Of a stretch of 46,884 nt of DNA, positions 39,338 to 46,692 are shown one piece after another; within the stretch, counting starts at the first letter, position 1, and each line of letters opens with the position of its first letter. Both the position numbers and the translations under genes were made by a program. Below the pieces are notes generated by a model. That model saw only the letters and a program-made list of their open reading frames with translations, was not told where the DNA came from and ran no database searches. The stretch is from Pseudomonadota bacterium (GTDB lineage: Bacteria > Pseudomonadota > Gammaproteobacteria > Burkholderiales > Ferrovaceae): assembly GCA_021805725.1 (NCBI GenBank), contig JAJZEH010000111.1:1-46884 (forward strand). Direction: 5' to 3'.

Positions 39338-40591
39338 ATGTCATTTGCAACTCTCGGCTTGTCCGACGAAATTCTCCGAGCCGTTTCCGAGCGAGGATAT
39401 ACCGAGCCTACGCCCATCCAGGCGCAGGCCATCCCTGCGGTACTCTCCGGCGGCGACCTGATGGCAGGCGCGCAGACCGGTACCGGCAAGACCGCCGGCT
39501 TCGTCCTTCCCCTCCTGCACCGGCTTTCAGACAAATCCGTGAAGGGTCCTTCCTCGGGCCGGGCACCGGTGCGTGCCCTGATCCTTACCCCGACGCGTGA
39601 GCTGGCGGCACAGGTTGAGGAGTCGGCGCGACTTTATGGCAAGTACACCAAGCTGAGTTCCATGGCCATGTTTGGCGGTGTCAGCATCAATCCACAGATC
39701 CTGCGCCTGCGCAGCCGGGTCGACATCCTGGTTGCCACCCCCGGGCGGCTGCTCGATCATGTGCAGCAGAAAACGCTGGACCTCTCGCAAATCCAGATTC
39801 TGGTGCTGGACGAGGCCGACCGCATGCTGGACATGGGCTTCATCCGCGACATTCGAAAGATCCTCGCCCTGCTGCCAAAACAGCGTCAGAACCTGTTGTT
39901 CTCGGCCACCTTCTCGGACGAGATCAAGGCCCTGGCCGACGGCCTGCTGAACAAGCCAGCGCTGATCGAGGTTGCGCGACGCAACGCCACCGCCGATACC
40001 ATTGCCCAGAAGGTTTATTCGGTGGACCGGGACAAGAAGCGCCAGGTGCTTGCCCACCTGATCAAGACAAACCAGTGGTTTCAGATTCTGGTCTTCACCC
40101 GCACCAAGCATGGCGCCAACCACCTGGCCGAACAACTGAACAAGGACGACATTCCGGCCCTGGCCATCCATGGCAACAAGAGCCAGGGCGCACGCACCCG
40201 GGCTCTGTCCGAGTTCAAGAGCGGCAAGCTGCAGGTTCTGGTTGCCACCGACATCGCGGCACGCGGCATCGACATCAGCGAGCTGCCCCACGTGGTCAAC
40301 TACGAACTGCCCAACATCCCCGAGGACTATGTGCACCGCATTGGCCGCACCGGACGGGCCGGCAGCGATGGCGAGGCCATCTCCCTGGTCTGCGTGGATG
40401 AGCTGGACTATCTGAAGAGCATCGAGCGCCTGATCAAGCGACAGATTCCCAAGGAGATCGTCCCCGGCTTCGAACCCAACCCCAACGCGAAACCGGAGCC
40501 GATTCTACAGCGTAGCCGTGGGCCCCGCCGTGACCAGGGCAAGCTGGCCTCGTCACAACCCAGGGCGCGTTCGGGTGGACGTCATCGCTGA
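39338..40591 (+). CDS. rhlE: DEAD-box ATP-dependent RNA helicase RhlE
   Basis: A 417-residue RNA helicase for ribosome assembly and RNA remodelling. Motifs in order are the Q motif [12 protein letters not shown], Walker [36 protein letters not shown] in [28 protein letters not shown] and [11 protein letters not shown] short basic tail ([17 protein letters not shown]) ends it. The start at the second ATG (39338) has AAGG six bases upstream. The ATG at 39326 has no ribosome site. It is the last clearly core gene before the accessory stretch. Confidence 0.95.
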   Translation: MSFATLGLSDEILRAVSERGYTEPTPIQAQAIPAVLSGGDLMAGAQTGTGKTAGFVLPLLHRLSDKSVKGPSSGRAPVRALILTPTRELAAQVEESARLYGKYTKLSSMAMFGGVSINPQILRLRSRVDILVATPGRLLDHVQQKTLDLSQIQILVLDEADRMLDMGFIRDIRKILALLPKQRQNLLFSATFSDEIKALADGLLNKPALIEVARRNATADTIAQKVYSVDRDKKRQVLAHLIKTNQWFQILVFTRTKHGANHLAEQLNKDDIPALAIHGNKSQGARTRALSEFKSGKLQVLVATDIAARGIDISELPHVVNYELPNIPEDYVHRIGRTGRAGSDGEAISLVCVDELDYLKSIERLIKRQIPKEIVPGFEPNPNAKPEPILQRSRGPRRDQGKLASSQPRARSGGRHR

Positions 40592-40759
40592 CACGGCCCA
40601 TGCTCTGGGCTATCGTGAGTTCTTTCTGTCGGTGAGGCAGCTATTTGTGGGTGCCGGCCGTTAATCAAAAAACTCTGCGATCCTTCCGCTTCAGAATTCG
40701 ACGATTGCCCCAACGATAAACTGAGGGGGAAAATGGATCCTGCCAGGGGAGGACACGTC

Positions 40760-41149
40760 ATGGCTAAAGGTGGTGCCAACGAGAAGGTAGTGGAAATCAA
40801 CTGGCTTCCAGACGTGGAAGAGCAGGACTACCCTGCCGCGGAATCCTACCTTCTTATTATCTACATGCCGGATAGGGTTGCTGAAATGGTAGCTGCATTG
40901 AGAAACGCACCCCAGGTGAAATTCAAAGCCAAAGACATTTTCCGGGCTGCGCAGTTGTCATTATTGGGCGTAAGCAATTCACACATTGAGAAGGATCGCG
41001 CAAAGATTCTTGCTGGGAAAGGTCTATCCCCCCTACTTCTAGTAAGGGATCCGCAGAATGGCAAGGTGGTTATCGCGGATGGCTATCATCGCCTTTGTGC
41101 CATTTATGGGTTTAACGAAGACGCATTGATCCGATGCAAGATCGTTTGA
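40760..41149 (+). CDS. Small conserved protein with ParB-like ADGYHR motif
   Basis: A 129-residue soluble protein. GGGGAGG seven to eight bases upstream fixes the ATG at 40760 (MAKGGANEKVVEINWLPD). The C-terminal part SPLLLVRDPQNGKVVIADGYHRL resembles the ParB/sulfiredoxin nucleotide-binding fold, where a D-G-x-H-R motif follows a beta strand giving a ligand-binding site. I recall close relatives in many proteobacteria, all annotated hypothetical or ParB-like. It stands alone with 168 non-coding bases before and 424 after. Function is unknown; partition is unlikely because no DNA-binding domain is present. Confidence 0.8.
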   Translation: MAKGGANEKVVEINWLPDVEEQDYPAAESYLLIIYMPDRVAEMVAALRNAPQVKFKAKDIFRAAQLSLLGVSNSHIEKDRAKILAGKGLSPLLLVRDPQNGKVVIADGYHRLCAIYGFNEDALIRCKIV

Positions 41150-41573
41150 GCCGATCGCAACGGTCATCTCAAACTGCCATGAATTGAATTTGCAGCGGGT
41201 CGGCATGGCCAGCCGGCTTTCGGCCATTGCTATCGGTCGCGTTTACTCAGTTGAATGCCCGGTGTTGCGCTGGTTGCCGGAATTAAACTGGCTCTTGGTC
41301 AGAATAACGATTTTTTCACTGGCAATGGACAGCACCGTTCCCATTCTCACCAGACAGCTTTGTAAATTCGCGGCCCGAAAGCTGCCACTCAAGTCATGCG
41401 GCAGCCGATCCGTTTCAGGCAGTCGCTACCTTGTCGTCGGAAGGTCGTTCCTGCGAAGAAAGCATTCAATCAAGGTAGACAGAAGGACTAACACATTAGC
41501 CCACCGGGTCTGCGCGACATGCCGCGCAAACCGGTGAATTCAGACAATGAACAATGAGCAAAGGTCATGAATT
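41150..41573. other. 424-base non-coding stretch with hairpins
   Basis: No gene is supported here. A 117-codon frame (41184-41537) has no ribosome site or family resemblance. The stretch holds a hairpin ATGGCC (41205-41210)/GGCCAT (41222-41227) around a palindromic AGCCGGCT, and the attC-like hairpin at 41486-41536. It looks like decayed sequence. Confidence 0.6.
41486..41536 (+). repeat. attC-like imperfect hairpin A
   Basis: GACTAAC (41486-41492) fits six of seven positions of the integron R'' box RYYYAAC. It is followed by an imperfect hairpin: CACCGG (41502-41507) pairs with CCGGTG (41531-41536), and TGCGCG (41511-41516) pairs with CGCGCA (41523-41528), with unequal internal loops of three and two bases. 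The matching R' box (GTTRRRY) is not preserved. It lies 37 bases before the next ORF. Confidence 0.35.
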
Positions 41574-41888
41574 ATGAATTATTTTGAAGACGCAATAAGA
41601 GTCGTAACGAAGAGAGATGTAATGATTGCAATAATATTCCTCGTCATCGGCATAGTTTCTAGCTGGGAGATTTCAAGCTATTTTTATGAAAAGTCCTATG
41701 CGGATTCAAAAGCTAGTACGTCGGAAGCGGAAAGAGTAAATCAACTTATTCTTCATGGCATAGAGAGCGTCGGAACAATAAAGTATTCTCATGACAATTC
41801 TGGAAAAATCGTGGGTGTAAAAATTGAGCTGAGCGGCAAGGCTATACAAAACACTACAGCAAAAGGTACTTTGACAGCTGCACCATAA
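41574..41888 (+). CDS. Small single-pass membrane protein, function unknown
   Basis: A 104-residue ORF, visibly AT-rich compared with the core genes. Residues about 16-36 (VMIAIIFLVIGIVSSWEISS) form one hydrophobic helix near the N-terminus, preceded by Arg/Lys, which predicts a cytoplasmic N-terminus. The rest is a small polar domain ending in a beta-rich region (IKYSHDNSGKIVGVKIELSG). An alternative ATG at 41568 is in frame but no strong ribosome site is seen. I recognise no family. It is bracketed by attC-like hairpins A and B, suggesting it may be a former cassette gene. Coding status is likely but not certain. Confidence 0.6.
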   Translation: MNYFEDAIRVVTKRDVMIAIIFLVIGIVSSWEISSYFYEKSYADSKASTSEAERVNQLILHGIESVGTIKYSHDNSGKIVGVKIELSGKAIQNTTAKGTLTAAP

Positions 41889-41900
41889 TAAATGCAACTA

Positions 41901-41957
41901 TCTAAAGCATTGCTCAAAGGGATGTTCAGCTTCGCTGTTCTGCCCTTAGCTCAATGC
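41901..41957 (+). repeat. attC-like imperfect hairpin B
   Basis: The element starts 13 bases after the stop of the small membrane protein gene. TCTAAAG (41901-41907) resembles an R'' box. Nested arms are GCATTG/CAATGC (41907-41912, 41952-41957), AAGGG/CCCTT (41917-41921, 41943-41947) and CAGC/GCTG around TTC. CTCAAAGGG and CCCTTAGCTC have the look of L'' and L' boxes. The R' box is not recognisable. Confidence 0.4.
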
Positions 41958-42031
41958 CGATGATCTCGAATGCAATAGGTTTTCAACCCGCCTAGCGATT
42001 GCCAAAGTAGCTAAGCAACCCAGGAGCAATC

Positions 42032-42781
42032 GTGACATCCATCGGCAAAAATTGGTTTGATAAAGGCGGGCAGGCCTACTCAGCCTTTAGACCGGAATAT
42101 CCATCTGATATCGCACAATATCTGGCCTTACTGGTGGCTGATACTAGCCTAGCGGTAGATGTGGGGTGTGGCACAGGCCAATTGACTCAACTGCTCGTTC
42201 CCTACTTCGATACGGTAATTGGACTAGACCCCAGCGCTGACCAAATAGCCAACAGCCTTAGATCCTTAGGCGTTCACTATCAATGCGCACCGGCAGAAGA
42301 CCTGCCGCTTCAAAATGCGAGTGCGGGCCTCATTACGGCAGCACAAGCCGCACACTGGTTTGATTTGCCAAAGTTCTATGCGGAGGTGCGGCGTGTTGGT
42401 ATAGCAGGGGGGGTTCTCGCCCTCATTAGCTACGGTGTACTGACGCTTGAACCATCGTTGAATGATCGGTTTGAGCATTTCTATTGGGATGAAATCGGTA
42501 TGTTTTGGCCCCCCGAACGAAAATTGGTTGATACGGGTTATGCGACTATAGACTTCCCCTTTGCCGAACTTTCCCCCCCATCCATGGAAATACGACTTGA
42601 ATGGGATTTGTCAGAGTTCCTTGGCTATCTCTCAACTTGGTCGGCAGTACGCAACGCCAAGGAAGTTGGTCATGAAAATGTGCTTCAATCTTTTGCTGCT
42701 GACATTGCAAAGGCTTGGGGTGATCCTAATACCAAGCGTCCTATCGTTTGGCCTATCAACATGCGGATTGGGAAAATATGA
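42032..42781 (+). CDS. Class I SAM-dependent methyltransferase
   Basis: A 249-residue protein starting at GTG with AGGAG five bases upstream. The SAM-binding motif I is VDVGCGTGQLTQLL, motif II is VIGLDPSADQI, and motif IV region is LITAAQAAHWFDLPKF. The overall pattern (WFDKGGQAYSAFRPEYP start, AAQAAHWFD) matches the small-molecule methyltransferases related to yeast Crg1 and trans-aconitate methyltransferases. The substrate is unknown. It stands alone in the accessory stretch, with non-core base composition, so acquisition by transfer is likely. Confidence 0.85.
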   Translation: MTSIGKNWFDKGGQAYSAFRPEYPSDIAQYLALLVADTSLAVDVGCGTGQLTQLLVPYFDTVIGLDPSADQIANSLRSLGVHYQCAPAEDLPLQNASAGLITAAQAAHWFDLPKFYAEVRRVGIAGGVLALISYGVLTLEPSLNDRFEHFYWDEIGMFWPPERKLVDTGYATIDFPFAELSPPSMEIRLEWDLSEFLGYLSTWSAVRNAKEVGHENVLQSFAADIAKAWGDPNTKRPIVWPINMRIGKI

Positions 42782-43114
42782 CCAACCCTGAAGCTGACCC
42801 ACATAATTCGATATCCTACCCAGTCTTTAGGTGGGGAAAAACTGGAAAAAATATTGACTAGCGCGCCTGAGAGGTTCAGCATCAAATGATCTATTTCTCT
42901 GAGGTTTTCAGTGGACGTTTGCCTTAGTTGCTTCGTTTTCTAGCCAGCGGACTGCCGGAAAAGCCTTGCCTTATCCCGCCATCCGCTGAATTGCGGATGG
43001 TTTCGCTGGATTTAAGTGTGAATTAATATACCAGTCGGCCATCTCCACCTCGTCAATTCAAGCCTCTACTCAACAGCCATTATAGGAATGAGGTCATGAC
43101 TATTGGGGGTAAAA
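42782..43114. other. 333-base intergenic region with hairpin
   Basis: No gene is seen. A perfect eight-base-pair stem CCATCCGC (42979-42986)/GCGGATGG (42993-43000) with loop TGAATT is followed by TTT. Outer arms CCAGCG (42944-42949) and CGCTGG (43004-43009) could extend it asymmetrically. It may be a weak terminator of the methyltransferase gene. Confidence 0.55.
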
Positions 43115-44800
43115 ATGGGGAGTACCATTCTGCTTGACTTGGTTGGAGGGGTATCCCTGCTGCTTTGGGGCCTGCACATGGTTCACAGCGGCATCATGCG
43201 CGCGTACGGAACCAGAATCAAAAAGCTGCTAGCCACGGTACTTAAAAATCGATTTCAGGCGCTTTTTGCAGGCATCGGGGTGACTGTTCTCCTTCAGAGC
43301 AGCACCGCAACCGCACTAATGCTTTCATCCTTTTCGGCGTCCGGCTTGGTGGATCTAGGCCCTGCCCTGGCAGTCATGCTAGGGGCGAACGTGGGGACAG
43401 CCCTTATCGTTCAACTACTATCCTTCAATACGTCGTTGATATCTCCCTTTTTACTTTTTCTGGGTGTCCTTGCTTTCAGGCGAGGTTCGAAAACTATCAC
43501 TCGCGATTTGGGACGAGTAGCCATCGGGCTTGGTTTGATGCTGCTGTCGCTTCACATGCTTCTGGACAGCTTGGCACCGGCTGAAAATGCCCCGCTGGTG
43601 ATGGAAATACTTAGTACGATGACGGGAAACCCGTTTCTCAACCTGCTTACCGGCACCTTGTTGTCTTGGGCAGCCCACTCCAGCGTGGCCACCGTGCTGC
43701 TGGTCATGTCTCTTGGGTACTCTCACTTCATTACGCCTCAGGCTGCGCTTGCCCTGGTTTTGGGTGCCAACCTGGGAAGCGCGCTGAACCCCTTGTGGGA
43801 GGGGGCTTCACGGCAAAATCCGGCACAATGGCGCCTGCCTGTGGGAAATCTGGTCAATCGCGTGGTGGGATGCATGATGTTTCTGCCATGGCTTGACCAG
43901 ATCGCTGGCTTGCTTCAATCCTTGGATCCAAACCCTGTTCGCATGGTTGCGGACTTCCACATCATTTTCAATTTGTTACTGGCAGCGGCCTTCATTTTCC
44001 CCATTGGTCTTCTGGCGAATAAATTAAAAGCAATATTTCCTGAACGGAAAGTGCAAGGCAGTTTGGCAACTCCTTTATACCTGGATGAAAGTGTGTTGCA
44101 GATACCCTCCATGGCTCTGTCCTGTGCCGTACGAGAAACTCTGCGCATGGGCGATATTGTGGAATCCATGTTGCGTCAGTCCATGGTGGCCTTGCTCCAC
44201 AACGACCGAAAAATCATGACCGATGTGTCGCGACTGGATAATGCCGTTGACAGTTTGCATGAGGCGATCAAGCTGTATGTTGTGAAGTTGACTCGCGACA
44301 GTCTGGACGAGGAGGAAGGGCGTAGAACCTTGGAGATTATGGCGCTCTCAATTAACCTGGAGCATATCGGCGACATTGTGGATAAAAACTTGATGGAGCT
44401 TGCCAATAAAAAAATTAAGCGGCAATCCCAATTCTCGCCCGAGGGAGCAAAGGAACTCGAAGAATTTCACCGTATTGTGACCGACAATCTCAAACTTGCA
44501 ATGAGTGTGTTTGTTACGGGCGACGTCCGCCTTGCACGGCAGCTGCTCAAGGAAAAAGTCCTGATCAGGAATCTTGAGATTACAGCTGCAGAGAACCACT
44601 TTTCAAGATTAAGGGAAGGCAGGGTTGAAAGCATTGACACCAGCTCTTTGCACTTGGACGTGTTGCGGGATCTGAAACGCATTCACTCACACATATGTGC
44701 CGGAGCCTACCCTGCCTTGGAAGCCGCAGGGGAGCTGAGCCCCACCCGCCTCAAGGACAATGCAGCGGAGCCAACGATCGGAAGCCTAAGTATCGAATAG
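43115..44800 (+). CDS. Na/Pi-cotransporter family protein with PhoU domain
   Basis: A 561-residue protein with about eight hydrophobic helices (residues 1-310) followed by a soluble PhoU-like helical domain (about 330-540). GVTVLLQSSTATALMLSSF is the first QSSTA-type repeat of NptA/YjbB transporters. In the second repeat the motif reads WAAHSSVATVLLVMSLG, so Gln is replaced by His. GANVGTALIVQLL and GANLGSALNPL are the paired GANxGT motifs. The ATG at 43115 has GGGGG six to ten bases upstream. Phosphate export or uptake is the likely role, by family. It is isolated from its neighbours by 333 and 428 non-coding bases. Confidence 0.9.
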   Translation: MGSTILLDLVGGVSLLLWGLHMVHSGIMRAYGTRIKKLLATVLKNRFQALFAGIGVTVLLQSSTATALMLSSFSASGLVDLGPALAVMLGANVGTALIVQLLSFNTSLISPFLLFLGVLAFRRGSKTITRDLGRVAIGLGLMLLSLHMLLDSLAPAENAPLVMEILSTMTGNPFLNLLTGTLLSWAAHSSVATVLLVMSLGYSHFITPQAALALVLGANLGSALNPLWEGASRQNPAQWRLPVGNLVNRVVGCMMFLPWLDQIAGLLQSLDPNPVRMVADFHIIFNLLLAAAFIFPIGLLANKLKAIFPERKVQGSLATPLYLDESVLQIPSMALSCAVRETLRMGDIVESMLRQSMVALLHNDRKIMTDVSRLDNAVDSLHEAIKLYVVKLTRDSLDEEEGRRTLEIMALSINLEHIGDIVDKNLMELANKKIKRQSQFSPEGAKELEEFHRIVTDNLKLAMSVFVTGDVRLARQLLKEKVLIRNLEITAAENHFSRLREGRVESIDTSSLHLDVLRDLKRIHSHICAGAYPALEAAGELSPTRLKDNAAEPTIGSLSIE

Positions 44801-45228
44801 CCGAACAGAAAACAGATACGCTACCCGTGCGTGTGTCCAGGTCTGTGATGTGGCACGAACCAGATGAATGCACAAGTAGGGCCGACCGACTGCAAAGGCC
44901 AAAGCCCGGTCATCGGCCAGAGCAGCCGGTGGCGTCGATCTATTTGAATGACCGAAGTTGTGCAAGTTGCCGACATTGATGCTGTGCAGTACTTGAATAG
45001 CAGATTCGCTATCCTCGTATGACGGCACCTGCCGAAAATCAGACGATTGACGCACCGCCTGGAAACCGAAAACTAGCCCTGTCTGCATTTATCTCTTGAT
45101 AACTGGACACTGCCAGGATAGTCTTTTCATCATATAACAAGCTAGAGTTATACTGAGGAGGTGTCCATATAATTAACGATAACTCGGCATTTCTGCTTCT
45201 GAATAACTGGTAGGGAACAAGAGCAACT
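44801..45228. other. 428-base intergenic region with inverted repeats
   Basis: No gene is supported; a 100-codon minus-strand frame (44786-45088) has no ribosome site or recognisable family. Near the right end TATAAC (45133-45138) and GTTATA (45147-45152) form an inverted repeat with eight bases between. TGGACAC (45104-45110) and GTGTCCA (45161-45167) flank it. These could control or insulate the downstream gene. Confidence 0.55.
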
Positions 45229-45858
45229 ATGCCTACAGAGATTCGTGATGGTTATCTGGATACGCTAGCTCACATCGACTCGGCCTATGTCAAGGTGATA
45301 GGTCAGGTTGGAAGAGGACGCCTCTTCGTATTTCCGGATATACACAAGCTTTCTGAAGGGCTCTTCCTAAGCGCATGGACTTACTGGGAAGGTTTTTTAG
45401 CTGATCTGTTGTGGACCGATCTAGCCACGGATCCGAGAGGACTCCTCCGAAAAGATGTTTCAAGGTTCAAAAGGACGAACGCACCATATCGCTTGGCAGA
45501 CCTAATGCTGACTCATCCAGATCACCCTCAAAAGTTCGTTGACTGGTCGGATTACAACCGGGTTGTGGAAAGAGCGAATGTGTTTCTTGGCGCTGGCCAT
45601 CGATTTTCTGTCGCGCTTCCGCAGGCCGAAGACATCAAGAAATTGAAGCGTTTGCGAAATGCCATTGCCCATAGGTCAGATAATGCGTGGGACAGTTTCA
45701 TGTCGCTGGTAGGCGCCCCACCATTTTCGTTGCCCCCCGCGCAACGGCGAGGTCTTACACCGGGGCGGTTCCTGTATGCGCATCAATGGAATGGAACGAA
45801 AGTAATGCAAAACTCCCTCACCATATTGAGGGGCGCGGCCCGTACACTTGTTCCTTAA
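45229..45858 (+). CDS. HEPN-domain-like protein
   Basis: A 209-residue protein that looks like a HEPN-superfamily helical domain. An N-terminal helix pair includes LFLSAWTYWEGFLADLLW, like the aromatic W-x-x-W/F-E helix of RiboL-PSP/MAE-type HEPN families. KLKRLRNAIAHRSDNAW supplies the R-x4-H motif at Arg143 and His148, with Asn after the Arg, which is the catalytic signature of HEPN ribonucleases. HEPN proteins often act in phage defence or toxin-antitoxin systems. No nucleotidyltransferase (MNT) partner is adjacent. The next gene has a similar motif, and an attC-like element overlaps its stop. Catalytic activity is not proven. Confidence 0.72.
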   Translation: MPTEIRDGYLDTLAHIDSAYVKVIGQVGRGRLFVFPDIHKLSEGLFLSAWTYWEGFLADLLWTDLATDPRGLLRKDVSRFKRTNAPYRLADLMLTHPDHPQKFVDWSDYNRVVERANVFLGAGHRFSVALPQAEDIKKLKRLRNAIAHRSDNAWDSFMSLVGAPPFSLPPAQRRGLTPGRFLYAHQWNGTKVMQNSLTILRGAARTLVP

Positions 45859-45919
45859 ATATCCCGTTCGAGGAAACGATTCGCCAATCGGAAGCGCGCC
45901 CCTCAACTTCACGTTAAAA
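45853..45919 (+). repeat. attC-like element C between two accessory genes
   Basis: The element overlaps the stop of the HEPN-like gene and ends four bases before the next ATG. In order: R''-like CCTTAAA (45853-45859), six bases, L''-like GTTCGAGG (45866-45873), a small hairpin CGATT-CGCC-AATCG (45877-45890), L'-like CCTCAAC (45901-45907), five bases, R'-like GTTAAAA (45913-45919). L'' and L' pair perfectly except for one extra C, the extrahelical-base layout of attC sites. R boxes match consensus at five and six of seven positions. Confidence 0.45.
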
Positions 45920-45923
45920 CACT

Positions 45924-46481
45924 ATGCCTCATTCGCCTGACATTACCGCCTATGTGGCGATAATGAAAGAGATAAAACGAAGAACAGCAGTTGTTCATGA
46001 CCTGCTGAGTGAGCGGCTGACAGTCATGTACCCTGTTACGCAAGTTGAGACGATGGTGCTTCAAGTTCGAATGATCCTCGAACTAATTGCGCTCGCGTCA
46101 TTAGCCGCCAATAAGACGATATTCGAGGAACAGGCTAAGAAGTTTGATAAACACTGGCACCCAGCAAAGATATTAAAAGATATTGAAGGGTTGAATCCTG
46201 GCTTCTTTCCACACCCGATAAAGGAGGCTGCATCACAGCAACCGGGAGTCGTTAATGCTCTTGTGGAGGTTAAGGAGGGATATCTAACGCGCAGGGAGTT
46301 GATAGAAACTCATGGAAGGTGCGGCGATATTCTGCATGCAAAAAATCCTTACGGAACGTCTGGTAACTACAAGCAGTTTCGCGACCAAGTATCCGTCTGG
46401 ATCGGGCGAATCATTGCTCTTCTCAATACGCATCAAATCAGGCTTCTGAATCATCCGGAGTTCTATCTTATCGTACTATGA
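45924..46481 (+). CDS. Conserved hypothetical protein with R-x5-H (HEPN-like) motif
   Basis: A 185-residue, mostly helical protein. Two long N-terminal helices (MKEIKRRTAVVHDLLSERLT and VETMVLQVRMILELIALASL) are followed by a conserved-looking core FFPHPIKEAASQQPG and GRCGDILHAKNPYG, with Arg132 and His138. I recall similar uncharacterised proteins with an RCG-x3-H-x-NP-Y motif in many bacteria. The Arg-x5-His spacing fits HEPN ribonuclease-like folds, but this assignment is inference. The gene is AT-richer than the core and starts just after attC-like element C. Its stop falls at the point where the truncated toxin sequence begins. Confidence 0.68.
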   Translation: MPHSPDITAYVAIMKEIKRRTAVVHDLLSERLTVMYPVTQVETMVLQVRMILELIALASLAANKTIFEEQAKKFDKHWHPAKILKDIEGLNPGFFPHPIKEAASQQPGVVNALVEVKEGYLTRRELIETHGRCGDILHAKNPYGTSGNYKQFRDQVSVWIGRIIALLNTHQIRLLNHPEFYLIVL

Positions 46482-46692
46482 TGTCGGTGATGTGGTACGA
46501 GGTTCAGGTGATTGTCGAAAAGTTAGATGGTCTCGCAAAGGAACAGGCAGAAGTGGCGGCGTTCGCGTGATCTACTACAACATGCTTGAGGATGAAACAA
46601 TCTGGCTGTTGCCGATCTATGCGAAGAATGAGCATGAAAACATACCCGCTCATATATTGAAGGCTGTGAAAGAGGAAATTACATGTCCATGA
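46480..46692 (+). pseudogene. HigB/RelE-type toxin, 5'-truncated
   Basis: The frame encodes DVGDVVRGSGDCRKVRW, then GTGRSGGVRVIYY and TIWLLPIYAKNEHENIPAH, ending AVKEEITCP. This is the C-terminal two thirds of a RelE/HigB-family mRNA-interferase toxin, normally about 100-110 residues. The N-terminal part is absent: recognisable homology starts at the codon overlapping the preceding gene's stop (46479-46481). Only a GTG at 46492 could start it, with no clear ribosome site, giving 66 residues. The stop overlaps the antitoxin start, as in intact toxin-antitoxin operons. Loss of the N-terminus probably inactivates it. Confidence 0.75.

Noticed and set aside
41184..41537. 117-codon plus-strand frame in the accessory stretch
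   Set aside because: No ribosome site, no recognisable motif, and it runs through hairpin A; treated as non-coding.
42979..43000. Hairpin CCATCCGC/GCGGATGG as a firm intrinsic terminator
   Set aside because: Only three U residues follow the stem and it lies about 200 bases after the nearest gene stop, so I list it only as a hairpin.
44786..45088. 100-codon minus-strand frame after the Na/Pi transporter
   Set aside because: No ribosome site or family resemblance; could be a remnant but cannot be supported.
46490..46570. Short frame starting MWYEVQVIVEK overlapping the toxin fragment
   Set aside because: It looks slightly like a toxin N-terminus but stops after 26 codons and overlaps bases that already encode genuine toxin sequence in another frame, so it is probably chance.
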